NCBI RefSeq assembly: GCF_035938995.1
Contig: NZ_DASZGI010000041.1
Coordinates: 1-46,179 of the forward strand
Direction of reading: 5' to 3'
Source: DASZGI01 sp035938995
GTDB taxonomy: Bacteria; Actinomycetota; Actinomycetes; Streptomycetales; Catenulisporaceae
Length of the DNA: 46,179 nucleotides
Positions 17,365-25,236 of the stretch are shown here, piece by piece. The notes under the pieces are model-generated. The model had not been told where the DNA came from and searched no databases. It saw only the letters and a program-made list of their open reading frames with translations. How positions within the stretch are numbered: position 1 is the stretch's first letter; every line of letters starts with the position of its first letter. Position numbers and translations under genes: made by a program.

Positions 17365-18345
17365 TCAGCGCAGCAGGTTGATCCAGTTTCCGCCGAGGAT
17401 GCTCGCCGAGTAGGTGTCCTGGAGTTGCTTGGTGTGCACGATCACGGCGACGGCGGAGATGAGCAGCAGTCCGGTGCCAACCGCTGACGGGATGACGATC
17501 TGCGGGTTGCGGAACCAGGCGACGACCGTCCGCGCCCGCGGTGCGTAGGCCAGGGCGACCCCGAGCAGCAGTCCGCAGACCAGGCCGCCGACGTGCGACT
17601 GCCAGCTGATCCCACCCACTGTGAAGCTGAAAATCAGATTGAGGATGATCACGGTGATGATCGGCTGAAGGTCCAGCTTCTCCCGGAACGCCAGCACCGC
17701 CAGCACGCCGAGCAGGCCGAAGATCGCCCCGGACGCGCCCAGGCTGCTGCCGTACTCTCCCAGGGAGAGGAAGGACGCCGCCGACCCCGCGATCCCGCAG
17801 GTCAAGAAGGTCAGCGCATAGCGGGTGCGGCCGAGCCTGGCCTCCACCGGCAGGCCGATGAACCACAGCGAGAGCATGTTCATCGCCAGGTGTGCGATGT
17901 TGGCATGCACGAAGATCGAGCTGACCAGCCGGTACCAGTCCCCGTAGACCACGCCTATGTCGCTGCTGCTCGGCAGGGACTCGATGTGCGGGGCCATCGC
18001 CTGCAGGTCCAGGCGGTTGGTGAACGCCGCCCCGATGATCTGCTGCAACCCGAAGATGACGACGCAGATGGCGATCAGGACCACCGTGACGACACCGTTG
18101 CGGGATTGCGCCCGCCCGCCGGCGACCGTGCGCGGCTGGCGGACGACCCGGTTGCCGTCCCGGACGCATTCAGGGCAGTGAAAGCCGACCGATGCCGCCA
18201 CCATGCAGTCGGTGCAAATGGACCTGTCGCACCGTGCGCAGCGCAGATACGTCTCGCGCTGCGGATGGCGGAAACAGACCGGCGGGCCCGACACCCCTTC
18301 GGTGTCGGGCGCCGCCGTGGGCGACTCGTCGGACGGCATCTTCAC
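17365..18345 (-). CDS. Rhomboid-family intramembrane serine protease with N-terminal zinc finger
   Basis: A 326-aa polytopic protease. The N-terminal cytoplasmic part has a B-box-like zinc site (C-x-H, CARC, CTDC and H-C-x-x-C between about residues 24 and 60). The rhomboid core follows with about six helices. Its signatures are HANIAHLAMNML (oxyanion His/Asn), GASGAIFGLLG (catalytic Ser) and the QSHVGGLVCG helix (catalytic His). All key residues are present. GTG 18345 is taken as start because GGGGATTGG sits upstream; ATG 18339 is the alternative. Substrates are unknown. The location between crgA and a cyclophilin gene is typical for actinomycetes. Confidence 0.92.
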   Translation of the reverse strand: MKMPSDESPTAAPDTEGVSGPPVCFRHPQRETYLRCARCDRSICTDCMVAASVGFHCPECVRDGNRVVRQPRTVAGGRAQSRNGVVTVVLIAICVVIFGLQQIIGAAFTNRLDLQAMAPHIESLPSSSDIGVVYGDWYRLVSSIFVHANIAHLAMNMLSLWFIGLPVEARLGRTRYALTFLTCGIAGSAASFLSLGEYGSSLGASGAIFGLLGVLAVLAFREKLDLQPIITVIILNLIFSFTVGGISWQSHVGGLVCGLLLGVALAYAPRARTVVAWFRNPQIVIPSAVGTGLLLISAVAVIVHTKQLQDTYSASILGGNWINLLR

Positions 18346-18434
18346 GATCCAATCCCCGGGAATGAGAATCGCGGCTGGCCGCGGTCAGGGCGAGGCGGTG
18401 GCGAAGGCCGTCGCCGGCTGGGAAACGGACGCCT

Positions 18435-18977
18435 CTAGGACTGGCGCCGCTCGATCACGACGGACTCGATCACCGCGTCGCTCAGCGGGCGGTCGTTCGG
18501 GCCGGTCGGCGTGGTGGCGATGGCGTCGACCACCTTGCGGCTGGCGGCGTCCTCGACCTCGCCGAAGATGGTGTGGTTGCCGTTGAGCCAGGTCGGGGTG
18601 CCGACGGTGATGAAGAACTGCGAGCCGTTGGTGCCCCGGCCGCCCTGCTTGCCGGCGTTGGCCATGGCCAGCAGGTACGGCTTGGTGAAGGCCAGGTCCG
18701 GGTGGATCTCGTCGTCGAACTTGTAGCCCGGGCCGCCGACGCCCTGGCCGAGCGGGTCGCCGCCCTGGACCATGAACCCGGAGATCACCCGGTGGAAGAC
18801 CGTCCCGTCGTAGAGGCGCGCATTCGTCTTTTGCCCGGTGCGCGGGTCAGTCCACTCACGGGTGCCTTCGGCCAACTCCACGAAGTTGCGCACCGTCTTG
18901 GGCGCGTGGTTCGGCAGAAGCCTTACGGTGATGTCCCCGTGGTTGGTCTTGATGACTGCGTAGGTCTCCTCGGCCAT
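18435..18977 (-). CDS. Cyclophilin-type peptidyl-prolyl cis-trans isomerase
   Basis: A 180-aa cytoplasmic PPIase. The N terminus is MAEETYAVIKTNHGDI, and the active-site motifs are FHRVISGFMVQGGDP, NGSQFFIT and GNHTIFGEV. The frame is open to 19304, but the upstream part is not conserved. ATG 18977 fits the family start and has GCGAGGG a few bases upstream. It catalyses proline isomerisation during protein folding. It shares its strand with the rhomboid gene, 89 bases away. Confidence 0.94.
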   Translation of the reverse strand: MAEETYAVIKTNHGDITVRLLPNHAPKTVRNFVELAEGTREWTDPRTGQKTNARLYDGTVFHRVISGFMVQGGDPLGQGVGGPGYKFDDEIHPDLAFTKPYLLAMANAGKQGGRGTNGSQFFITVGTPTWLNGNHTIFGEVEDAASRKVVDAIATTPTGPNDRPLSDAVIESVVIERRQS

Positions 18978-19260
18978 CACGGCCCTCGCTTCCGACTCGG
19001 CTGTTACTTCCTGAACGCCCCGCGCTGCCGCCGGGTGCCCGATCCCGACCCCAGTCCCGACTGCCCCGGACATCCTCCCACGCCGCGGATGCTTATCGTG
19101 CCGCGCGGTCGGCACTGTTTCCGTCCGGTGACGGGACCGCCGCCGGCGAACGATCCGTGAACCGCGGATGAATCGTCCGATCGTCCGAATAGCGCAAGAA
19201 CCGCATAGTTGGCCCGACTCGGGGAAGACGCAGGAAAGTCCGAACGAGGAGGGTCGAGCT

Positions 19261-19848
19261 GTGTCCGCTAAAACCTCAACCGTGTCGTCCCGGATGGGCG
19301 CCATGCAGCCCTGGATCCGCGATCACTATGCAGCGCTTCGCAATGGCGCCACGCCGCGCTTGAACCAGACCCGAGCCGTCGTCGTCCCGGTCGTCGTCGA
19401 TGCGACCCACCGGGTGCGCGAGGAGCTGCTGCCCGCCGCGGCCGAGATGTCGTCGCGCATCGGCACGAAGGCGATGACCAAGTCGGCACCCGCGCGGGCC
19501 GAGGCGGTGCACCGTGCGAACGCCGTCCTCGCCGCAGCGCGCGGCCAGGCGTACGCGGAGAAGATGGCCAAGGCCCAGGCCCGCAGCGGCCACAAGAAGC
19601 TCTGGTTCATGCTGTGCGCCACCGTCACGGGCGCCGCAGCAGGCGTGGCCCTCGTGCTCTGGCAGCGTTCGCGCAGCCACGACTGGGTCGAGGACGACGC
19701 CGTGCACAGCACGCTCGAGGGCGACCGCGAGCACGGCGAGCACGGCCTGAGCACGGACACGTCGTCCTCGCACTCCGACGACCCGTCAGACCCCGACGGC
19801 GGCGACGCCACCGACCAGTCCCGCGCCGAACACCACGCCCGCCACTAA
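19261..19848 (+). CDS. DUF5324-like membrane-anchored protein
   Basis: A 195-aa protein of unknown function. Its Ala-rich, amphipathic N-terminal half (residues 10-115, e.g. VREELLPAAAEMSS) is likely helical. One transmembrane helix follows (LWFMLCATVTGAAAGVALVLW), then an acidic, His/Ser-rich tail of about 60 residues. Size, layout and position near the cyclophilin and crgA genes match the DUF5324 proteins of Streptomyces. GTG 19261 is chosen because of the AGGAGGG site upstream; the frame is open to 19168. The tail composition is unusually rich in Asp, His and Ser. Confidence 0.7.
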   Translation: MSAKTSTVSSRMGAMQPWIRDHYAALRNGATPRLNQTRAVVVPVVVDATHRVREELLPAAAEMSSRIGTKAMTKSAPARAEAVHRANAVLAAARGQAYAEKMAKAQARSGHKKLWFMLCATVTGAAAGVALVLWQRSRSHDWVEDDAVHSTLEGDREHGEHGLSTDTSSSHSDDPSDPDGGDATDQSRAEHHARH

Positions 19849-19913
19849 GTACGTAAGCACGCCCGCGCCCGCCACTGAGCACGCCAATGGATGGCCGTTG
19901 CCAACCACCCGCG

Positions 19914-20768
19914 CTACCGAGCAGGAACCCTGACCACCCTTCTTATCAGCGCGTCGAAGGCACGGTCGGGCAGGATCCACCGAAGGAAGATCATCGGCCG
20001 GGCCCCGAAGCCGGCCGCGTAGCGGGTCGCGGGCCGGCGTGCCGTCACGGCCTTGGCGATGACGTCCGCGATGACGGAAGGCGCCGAAAGCCGCGAGCTG
20101 GACTCGTCGTTCAGCGCGTTCGCCATGGCCTGGGCCTGGCGGGCGTAGGCGGTCTGGCCGGAAACCTTGCGCAGGTTGTCCGCGGCGATCCCGCCCCACT
20201 CGGTCTGGATGCCGCCGGGCTCGACGACGACCACGGAGATCCCGAACGGTTGCGCCTCCAGCCGCAGGCAGTCGCTGAGGGCTTCGAGTGCGAACTTGGT
20301 GCCGTGGTACCAGCCGCCGAAGGGCGTGTATATCTTGCCGCCCATCGACGAGATGTTGATGATCGTGCCGCTGCGCTGCGCCCGCATGTGCGGCAAGACA
20401 AGCTGGATAAGCCGGACGGCGCCGAATACGTTGACGTCGAACTGAGCGCGCGCTTCGTCCAGAGGAACATCCTCCACAGCCCCGTACGACCCATACCCGG
20501 CGTTGTTGACCAGGACGTCGATGCGGCCGGATTCCGAAATGATCCGCTCGACACCAGCCTCCATCGACGCGTCGTCGGTGACGTCCATGGAGAACACCCG
20601 GACGCCCTGCTCGGCCAGCTGCGCCATGCGATCCACCCGCCGAGCCGCGCCGTAAACGGTGTAGCCCAGCGATTGGAGCTTGAGCGCGGTGGCCTCGCCG
20701 ATCCCCGAGGAGGCGCCGGTCACGAGGGCGATCTTGGCGGACGTGGGTGTAGGCGGGGGCGTGGGCAT
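19914..20768 (-). CDS. Short-chain dehydrogenase/reductase
   Basis: A 284-aa NAD(P)-dependent oxidoreductase of the classical SDR family. The cofactor motif is TGASSGIGEA. NNAGYGSYG, the catalytic Ser region (INISSMGGKIYTP) and the YHGTK motif (Tyr and Lys) follow. The C terminus ends in a hydrophobic, basic stretch (FLRWILPDRAFDALIRRVVR). This suggests membrane association and oxidoreductases acting on lipids or retinol-like substrates. ATG 20768 has AAAGGA upstream; the frame is open to 20906. It is divergent from the TetR gene, and two near-identical palindromes between them are probable operators. Substrate unknown. Confidence 0.9.
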   Translation of the reverse strand: MPTPPPTPTSAKIALVTGASSGIGEATALKLQSLGYTVYGAARRVDRMAQLAEQGVRVFSMDVTDDASMEAGVERIISESGRIDVLVNNAGYGSYGAVEDVPLDEARAQFDVNVFGAVRLIQLVLPHMRAQRSGTIINISSMGGKIYTPFGGWYHGTKFALEALSDCLRLEAQPFGISVVVVEPGGIQTEWGGIAADNLRKVSGQTAYARQAQAMANALNDESSSRLSAPSVIADVIAKAVTARRPATRYAAGFGARPMIFLRWILPDRAFDALIRRVVRVPAR

Positions 20769-20818
20769 GTCCGGAGTTCCTTTGCGACGGCGCCGCGCGG
20801 CGAAGCGACAATGTGGAC

Positions 20819-20854
20819 TGAACGCGAACGTAAACCTGAACGCGAAAGTGAACC
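20819..20854 (+). repeat. 18-bp tandem repeat (two copies)
   Basis: TGAACGCGAACGTAAACC and TGAACGCGAAAGTGAACC lie head to tail and match at 16 of 18 bases. They sit just upstream of the SDR start and run into the first palindromic operator. They may be extra regulator half-sites or slippage products. Confidence 0.55.
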
Positions 20855-20895
20855 ATGCTTCACTTTCTCCGCCGCCCATCATGAAGCACGGTTCA
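20849..20895. promoter_or_regulatory. Paired TetR-type operators
   Basis: Site 1 is TGAACCATGCTTCA (20849-20862), inside the longer repeat AAAGTGAA/TTCACTTT. Site 2 is TGAAGCACGGTTCA (20882-20895). The reverse complement of site 2, TGAACCGTGCTTCA, matches site 1 at 13 of 14 bases. The centres are 33 bp apart, about three helical turns. Both lie between divergent SDR and TetR genes, so binding by the local TetR repressor and control of both genes is a strong inference. Confidence 0.75.
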
Positions 20896-20991
20896 CCTTC
20901 CCGCAAGTCAACCGCAACCCAGCCCGATCAGCGGTAACACCCACGTGAACTAGGCTTTCGGGATGGCACAGCGGAGAGGAGCGGAGGAACA

Positions 20992-21648
20992 ATGGATGAC
21001 GCGCCGCCGCAGCCGATGACCGACGCGCGCCCACAGCGCGCCGACGCCGTCCGCAACCGCACGAAGATTCTCGAAGCCGCGCGCGAGCTCATCACGATGC
21101 GCGGACCGGACGTGCCCATGGAAGTGATCGCCCAGGCGGCCGAGGTGGCGGTCGGCACCCTCTACCGCCACTACCCCACCAAAACAGCCCTGGTCGGCGC
21201 CGTCCTCGCAGAACACGCGGAACGCATTGCCGACGACGTGGAGGCCGCCTGCGCCCGCGTCAAAAAGGGCACCCGCCCCATAGACGAGCTCAAAGCCCTC
21301 GTCGCCCGCACCCTCGAAGCCGCAGCCCGCGACCACGCGGTCAAAGCCGCCGCGCAACGACTCGGCGCCACGGAATCCATGCAAGAACACGAGGAGCGCG
21401 GCAAAGCGGCCATGTCCCGCCTCATCGCGGCAGCCCAAGCCGACGGCGACATGAACCCGGACGTCACCGCCGACGACTTCATCCTGCTCCTCGCCACCGC
21501 CCCCCTCGACCAGCCGCCCGCGATCCTCCACCGCTGGCTCACCCTCGTCCTCCGCGGCTTCACCACGACGACGCCGACAGCAGCAGCGACCACCACCACC
21601 GCCGCCAGCCAACCAGCCGCACCCCAACCCGCCCACCCGCAGCCCTAG
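20992..21648 (+). CDS. TetR-family transcriptional regulator
   Basis: A 218-aa regulator. The N-terminal helix-turn-helix domain (about residues 15-65) reads RTKILEAARELI to VAVGTLYRHYPTKTALV. The C-terminal ligand-binding domain is all-helical and ends in a low-complexity Thr/Ala/Pro tail. ATG 20992 has GGAGGA upstream. Divergent orientation to the SDR gene and two shared palindromes suggest it represses the SDR and itself. The ligand is probably a small hydrophobic molecule handled by the SDR, but it cannot be named. Confidence 0.92.
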   Translation: MDDAPPQPMTDARPQRADAVRNRTKILEAARELITMRGPDVPMEVIAQAAEVAVGTLYRHYPTKTALVGAVLAEHAERIADDVEAACARVKKGTRPIDELKALVARTLEAAARDHAVKAAAQRLGATESMQEHEERGKAAMSRLIAAAQADGDMNPDVTADDFILLLATAPLDQPPAILHRWLTLVLRGFTTTTPTAAATTTTAASQPAAPQPAHPQP

Positions 21649-21708
21649 GCCAGAGCGGCGGCCACCATAGCCCACTACCGATTGATCGCCCCATCAGACC
21701 TCACGACG

Positions 21709-21738
21709 AAGCCCTCCAGTGCGACCGCTGGAGGGCTT
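21709..21738. terminator. Hairpin terminator between tetR and tRNA-Ala
   Basis: AAGCCCTCCAG (21709-21719) and CTGGAGGGCTT (21728-21738) are perfect 11-bp complements with an 8-base loop. The hairpin lies 3' of both convergent genes and can serve both. Confidence 0.75.
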
Positions 21739-21746
21739 ATCTACCG

Positions 21747-21819
21747 TGGAGCCAAGGGGACTTGAACCCCTAACCCCTGCCTTGCAAAGGCAGTGCTCTG
21801 CCAATTGAGCTATGGCCCC
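21747..21819 (-). tRNA. tRNA-Ala(TGC)
   Basis: A 73-base tRNA on the minus strand. The acceptor stem GGGGCCA pairs with TGGCTCC (one G-T pair) and the discriminator is A. The anticodon arm CTGCC-TTTGCAA-GGCAG gives anticodon TGC. D and T arms are intact (T loop TTCAAGT). In Streptomyces-type genomes tRNA-Ile and tRNA-Ala sit together near gyrA; only the Ala gene is intact here. Confidence 0.97.
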
Positions 21820-21926
21820 CGGACTTGCCGCGACACGCGCGGCAGGTGCCTTGATCGATGCTAGGGGTAGCGGCCGCCGCGGCGCCACCCGTATGCGCTC
21901 GGGTTCGGCGCCCGGCTGCGTGCGGG

Positions 21927-22061
21927 TCAGTGCTGGGCGGCTGCGGGCACCGGGTCGGTCGCCTCGGTCCACAGGTCGTGCTCGGCTTTGTCCGCCTGCA
22001 CCTGGCGGTAGACGAGGTAGCCACCCGCGGCGACCAAAGCGACCAAGAGCAGCTTCTTCAT
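21927..22061 (-). CDS. DLW-39 family small protein
   Basis: A 44-aa protein starting MKKLLLVALVAAGGYLVYRQ and continuing QADKAEHDLWTEATD. One N-terminal transmembrane helix is followed by a short acidic tail with the diagnostic DLW. This family is conserved near gyrA and the tRNA-Ile/tRNA-Ala genes of actinobacteria; its function is unknown. ATG 22061 has GAGAGG upstream. Its presence beside tRNA-Ala supports an origin-proximal location. Confidence 0.88.
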   Translation of the reverse strand: MKKLLLVALVAAGGYLVYRQVQADKAEHDLWTEATDPVPAAAQH

Positions 22062-22284
22062 GGCTACCGGGCCTCTCATCTCTAGTTCCGAACGGGCCCG
22101 CAAAAAGCACCTGCCCGTGCGGAGAGGATAACAGTCGGGGCTCAGGTGGTGCGGCCAACCGTCGCAGGACTCGGCCCGTCACTTGGTGCTTGTAGCGAAA
22201 CCGCGACGGGGCTGAGAACCCGTCAGGGTCCAGTTGTCGGCTGGTGGTTCGTCCTTCGTCCTCATGTCGTCCGTCGACGACAAA

Positions 22285-22314
22285 GGCCTGACCCCATGAG
22301 TTCGGAGTCAGGCC
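22285..22314. terminator. Hairpin downstream of the tRNA-like fragment
   Basis: GGCCTGAC (22285-22292) and GTCAGGCC (22307-22314) pair perfectly around a 14-base loop. On the minus strand it lies directly 3' of the tRNA-Ile-like fragment, where a tRNA terminator would be expected. Confidence 0.55.
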
Positions 22315-22325
22315 GTGAGTTGCTC

Positions 22326-22369
22326 TGGTGGACCTAGGAGGACATGAACCTCCGACCTCTTCCGGATCA
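22326..22369 (-). pseudogene. 3' fragment of a tRNA-Ile-like gene
   Basis: On the minus strand the segment reads like the 3' half of a tRNA. It has TGAT (anticodon loop from T33 with GAT), GGAAG as 3' anticodon stem, AGGTC variable loop, GGAGG-TTCATGT-CCTCC T arm, TAGGTCC acceptor strand, A, and encoded CCA. The matching 5' acceptor strand GGACCTA and a D arm are absent upstream. The breakpoint falls in the anticodon loop, a classic crossover point of tyrosine integrases. The next 290 bases (to 22657) hold no recognisable gene. It may instead be decayed junk; identity as tRNA-Ile rests on the GAT and gene neighbourhood. Confidence 0.55.
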
Positions 22370-22657
22370 CTGCTATCCGCGCACCCCGGCGGCGCGCCAC
22401 CACCCCGATCCCCGTGCCCCGGCATCCGCGCCTCGGCACCTAACGCCAGCCGCCGCGCCCGCTCGTCCTGTTGCGGAGGCTACTCAGCGAACTTACCCGC
22501 GAACGCGCTCTCCGAGGCCTGATTCACGCCGAAGCCCATGGGCGATAGCTAGCTAGATCAGGACCTGAGGTAATCAATCGACGCGCCCCTGCGCGGCATA
22601 CGGGAAGTCCCGCGGCGACTACGACCACGGAGCGCAACCAGGATCTGCGGAGTCGGA

Positions 22658-23539
22658 TTACCGGGCGGGATGGGCCGGGGCGACGCCGACCGTCTTGGTG
22701 GCGGTCAGCACACCGCGGGCGGTGCCGAGGTAGGTGCCGGAGGTAGGAGCGACGTCCGTGTAGTCACGCCCGGTGGCGACAGTCAGATAGTCCATGCCCG
22801 CGCGGCGGCCGTTACACGGGTCGAATGCCACGGCGCGAGCGCCGGCGGCCTCGGCGATGATCACCTCGACCCAGGCGTGCGTGCCGCCTTCGCCGAGCAG
22901 GTGCCCGGAGACGTAGCGGGCCGGCAGCCCCGAAGCCCGGCAGAGCGCGATCATGACATGAGCCGAGTCCTGGCAGACCCCGCGTCCGCCGGCGAGCGCC
23001 TGGGCAGCGGTGGTGGCGATGGAGGTCACCCCATGCGCATAACTGATCGCCTCGTGCACGTACGCGCAGAACCGTTCGGCGGCGGCGAGCCCATCCGAGC
23101 CGGCCATGGCCGCCGCCAGGTCCCGGATCGCCGGGTCGGGCGCGGTCAGGCGGGTCGGCCGGAGCAGCCGCGGGTCGGTGAGAGCGGCGGCCGGCAGGAG
23201 CACGCCGGGGCCGGAGCGATCCCGCTCGACGACGGCCTCGACCACGAACTCGACCCGATCCGGCACCAGGGGCACGCGGGACCGGATGACCGTGTTCCCG
23301 ACGGAGTCCTTGCGGCGGATGGTGCGCGCGTCGGCGGCGGAAACGGTGATCGAGTGTCGCCGCAGGCGCTGGTCGCCGTGCCGGTTCGGCGGCACCACGA
23401 CGAGTCGATGGTTCAAGTCCCGTATCGGTGCGTCATAGCAGTATTCAAAGCGCTGATGCAGCACGTACGTCAGCCGGTCGGCGCCCTCGAACTCGCCGCG
23501 CGGCGGAGTGCGCGGGAGCGTGTCGGCCGACTGCGTCAT
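22658..23539 (-). CDS. Transglutaminase-like protein (first of three)
   Basis: A 293-aa cytoplasmic protein with an N-terminal beta-rich transglutaminase-associated domain (about residues 18-110) and a C-terminal transglutaminase-like cysteine protease fold. The triad is visible as Cys in GRGVCQDSAHV, His in GGTHAWVEV and Asp in FDPCNGRR. ATG 23539 follows GGGAGATCGT; the frame is open to 23647. It is divergent from the ATP-grasp/alpha-E/transglutaminase operon, with 136 bases between. Such proteins occur with COG2307/COG2308 partners in predicted peptide-synthesis or peptide-tagging systems. The reaction is unproven. Confidence 0.88.
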   Translation of the reverse strand: MTQSADTLPRTPPRGEFEGADRLTYVLHQRFEYCYDAPIRDLNHRLVVVPPNRHGDQRLRRHSITVSAADARTIRRKDSVGNTVIRSRVPLVPDRVEFVVEAVVERDRSGPGVLLPAAALTDPRLLRPTRLTAPDPAIRDLAAAMAGSDGLAAAERFCAYVHEAISYAHGVTSIATTAAQALAGGRGVCQDSAHVMIALCRASGLPARYVSGHLLGEGGTHAWVEVIIAEAAGARAVAFDPCNGRRAGMDYLTVATGRDYTDVAPTSGTYLGTARGVLTATKTVGVAPAHPAR

Positions 23540-23675
23540 ACGATCTCCCCGCTCCCGGAATTCACGCCCCGCCCGGACCTGCCGCGACGCGGCTGCCGTT
23601 GCGCCATGCTGGACGTTCAATGTTTCCCAACGGTAACGACATGTCACAGCAACACATCGGTGATACGAATTCTGT

Positions 23676-25211
23676 ATGGACGGGCTCCTCGATGGATATC
23701 GGCAAGGCCCGGCTTATGACGAGATGTTCGCGGCGGACGGGCTGCCGTATCCGCACATGCGGGCGCTGTATGACGCCCTGCAGACGCTCACCGGCGATGA
23801 TCTGGCGCGGCGGGCGGCTGCGCGCGACCGCAGCTATCAGGATCAGGGAGTCACCTTCTCCCACGCGGGCGAGGAGTGGGTCTTCCCGCTCGACCTGATT
23901 CCGCGGCTGATCCCGGCGGCCGAATGGGAACTCATCGAGGCGGGCGTCGTGCAGCGGGTACGCGCCCTGGAGGCGTTCCTCGCCGACGTCTGCGGTCCGG
24001 CCGAGGTGGTCCGGGACGGGGTGGTGCCGCGCGCGCTGCTCACCACCTCGGCCGGACTCTGCCGCTCGGCGCACGGCATCCGGCCGCCGAACGGCGTGCG
24101 GATCCACCTCGCCGGGATCGATCTCGTGCGCGACCAGGCGGGGGTCCTGCGGGTACTCGAGGACAACCTGCGGGTGCCGTCGGGCATGTCCTACGTGGTG
24201 GAGAACCGGCGGACCATGGCGCGCGTGTTCCCCGGCTTGTTCCTGGAGCAGCAGGTCCGCCCGGTCGCCTCCTACCCGGGGCGGCTGCTCGACGCGTTGC
24301 GGTCCTCGGCGCCGGCCGGTGTCGAGCAGCCCACCGTGGTGATGCTCACCCCCGGCGTGCACAATCCGGCCTACTTCGAGCACGCCTATCTGGCCCGCAA
24401 GATGGGCATCGAGCTGGTCGAGGGCCGCGACCTGTTCTGCCGGGAGAACGTCCTGTACATGCGCAGCCTCGGAGGCCTCCAGCGAGTGGACGTCGTCTAC
24501 CGGCGCGTGAACGACGACTTCCTGGACCCGGTGCACTTCAGGTCCGACTCCGTGGTGGGGTGTCCGGGCATCCTGAACGTGGCCCGCGTCGGCAATGTCG
24601 CGATCGCCAACGCGGTCGGCAACGGCGTGGCCGACGACAAATTGACGTACACCTACGTCCCGGCGCTGATCGAGTACTACCTCGGCGAACGGCCGCTGCT
24701 GCCCAACGTCACCAGCTACCGGCTCGACGATCCGGACGTCCGGTCCGCGTGCCTGGCCCGGCTCGACCAGCTCGTCGTCAAGCCGGTGGAGGGCTCGGGA
24801 GGGGCCGGCATCGTGATCGGGCCGCACGCCTCCGACGCGGAACTGGCCGCCGTGCGCGAGCGGGTGCTGTCCGAGCCGCGGGCGTGGATCGCGCAGGAGA
24901 CCGTCATGCTGTCGACCTCGCCGGCGCAGCTCGGCGACCGGCTGGTGCCCCGACACATCGACCTGCGGCCGTTCGCGGTCAACGACGGCGAGCAGATCAG
25001 CGTGCTGCCCGGCGGACTTACCCGGGTGGCGCTGCGGGAGGGCAGCCTGATAGTGAACTCCAGCCAGGGCGGCGGATCCAAGGACACCTGGGTGCTCACC
25101 ACACGGCCGGAGCCTGCGTCGGAGACGGACGGGCCGCCGGCGTTCCCGGCGCAGGCGGTGCGGGGCACCGCCCCCGACCACGGTCCGCGCCACGACCAGC
25201 CGCAGCAATGA
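23676..25211 (+). CDS. Circularly permuted ATP-grasp protein (DUF404/DUF407, COG2308-like)
   Basis: A 511-aa predicted amino acid/peptide ligase of the circularly permuted ATP-grasp group. Diagnostic motifs are YDEMFAADG near the N terminus, GIDLVRDQAGVLRVLEDNLRVPSG, and KPVEGSGGAGIVIGP in the nucleotide-binding loop. The region LSTSPAQLGDRLVPRHIDLRPF comes next. ATP-grasp enzymes couple ATP hydrolysis to carboxylate-amine ligation. The C terminus ends in a disordered, charged tail. ATG 23676 fits the family but lacks a clear ribosome site, so a leaderless or weakly initiated message is possible. The alpha-E gene follows after 25 bases. Confidence 0.9.
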   Translation: MDGLLDGYRQGPAYDEMFAADGLPYPHMRALYDALQTLTGDDLARRAAARDRSYQDQGVTFSHAGEEWVFPLDLIPRLIPAAEWELIEAGVVQRVRALEAFLADVCGPAEVVRDGVVPRALLTTSAGLCRSAHGIRPPNGVRIHLAGIDLVRDQAGVLRVLEDNLRVPSGMSYVVENRRTMARVFPGLFLEQQVRPVASYPGRLLDALRSSAPAGVEQPTVVMLTPGVHNPAYFEHAYLARKMGIELVEGRDLFCRENVLYMRSLGGLQRVDVVYRRVNDDFLDPVHFRSDSVVGCPGILNVARVGNVAIANAVGNGVADDKLTYTYVPALIEYYLGERPLLPNVTSYRLDDPDVRSACLARLDQLVVKPVEGSGGAGIVIGPHASDAELAAVRERVLSEPRAWIAQETVMLSTSPAQLGDRLVPRHIDLRPFAVNDGEQISVLPGGLTRVALREGSLIVNSSQGGGSKDTWVLTTRPEPASETDGPPAFPAQAVRGTAPDHGPRHDQPQQ

Positions 25212-25236
25212 GCGCGACCGAGGAACGGGGTCCGGG

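Noticed and set aside
18286..18311. Inverted repeat CCCGACACC/GGTGTCGGG
   Set aside because: It lies inside the rhomboid coding region and is explained by codon content; no terminator role is likely there.
22328..22556. Two overlapping plus-strand frames of 64-70 codons
   Set aside because: They read antisense through the tRNA-like fragment, a common source of spurious small proteins.
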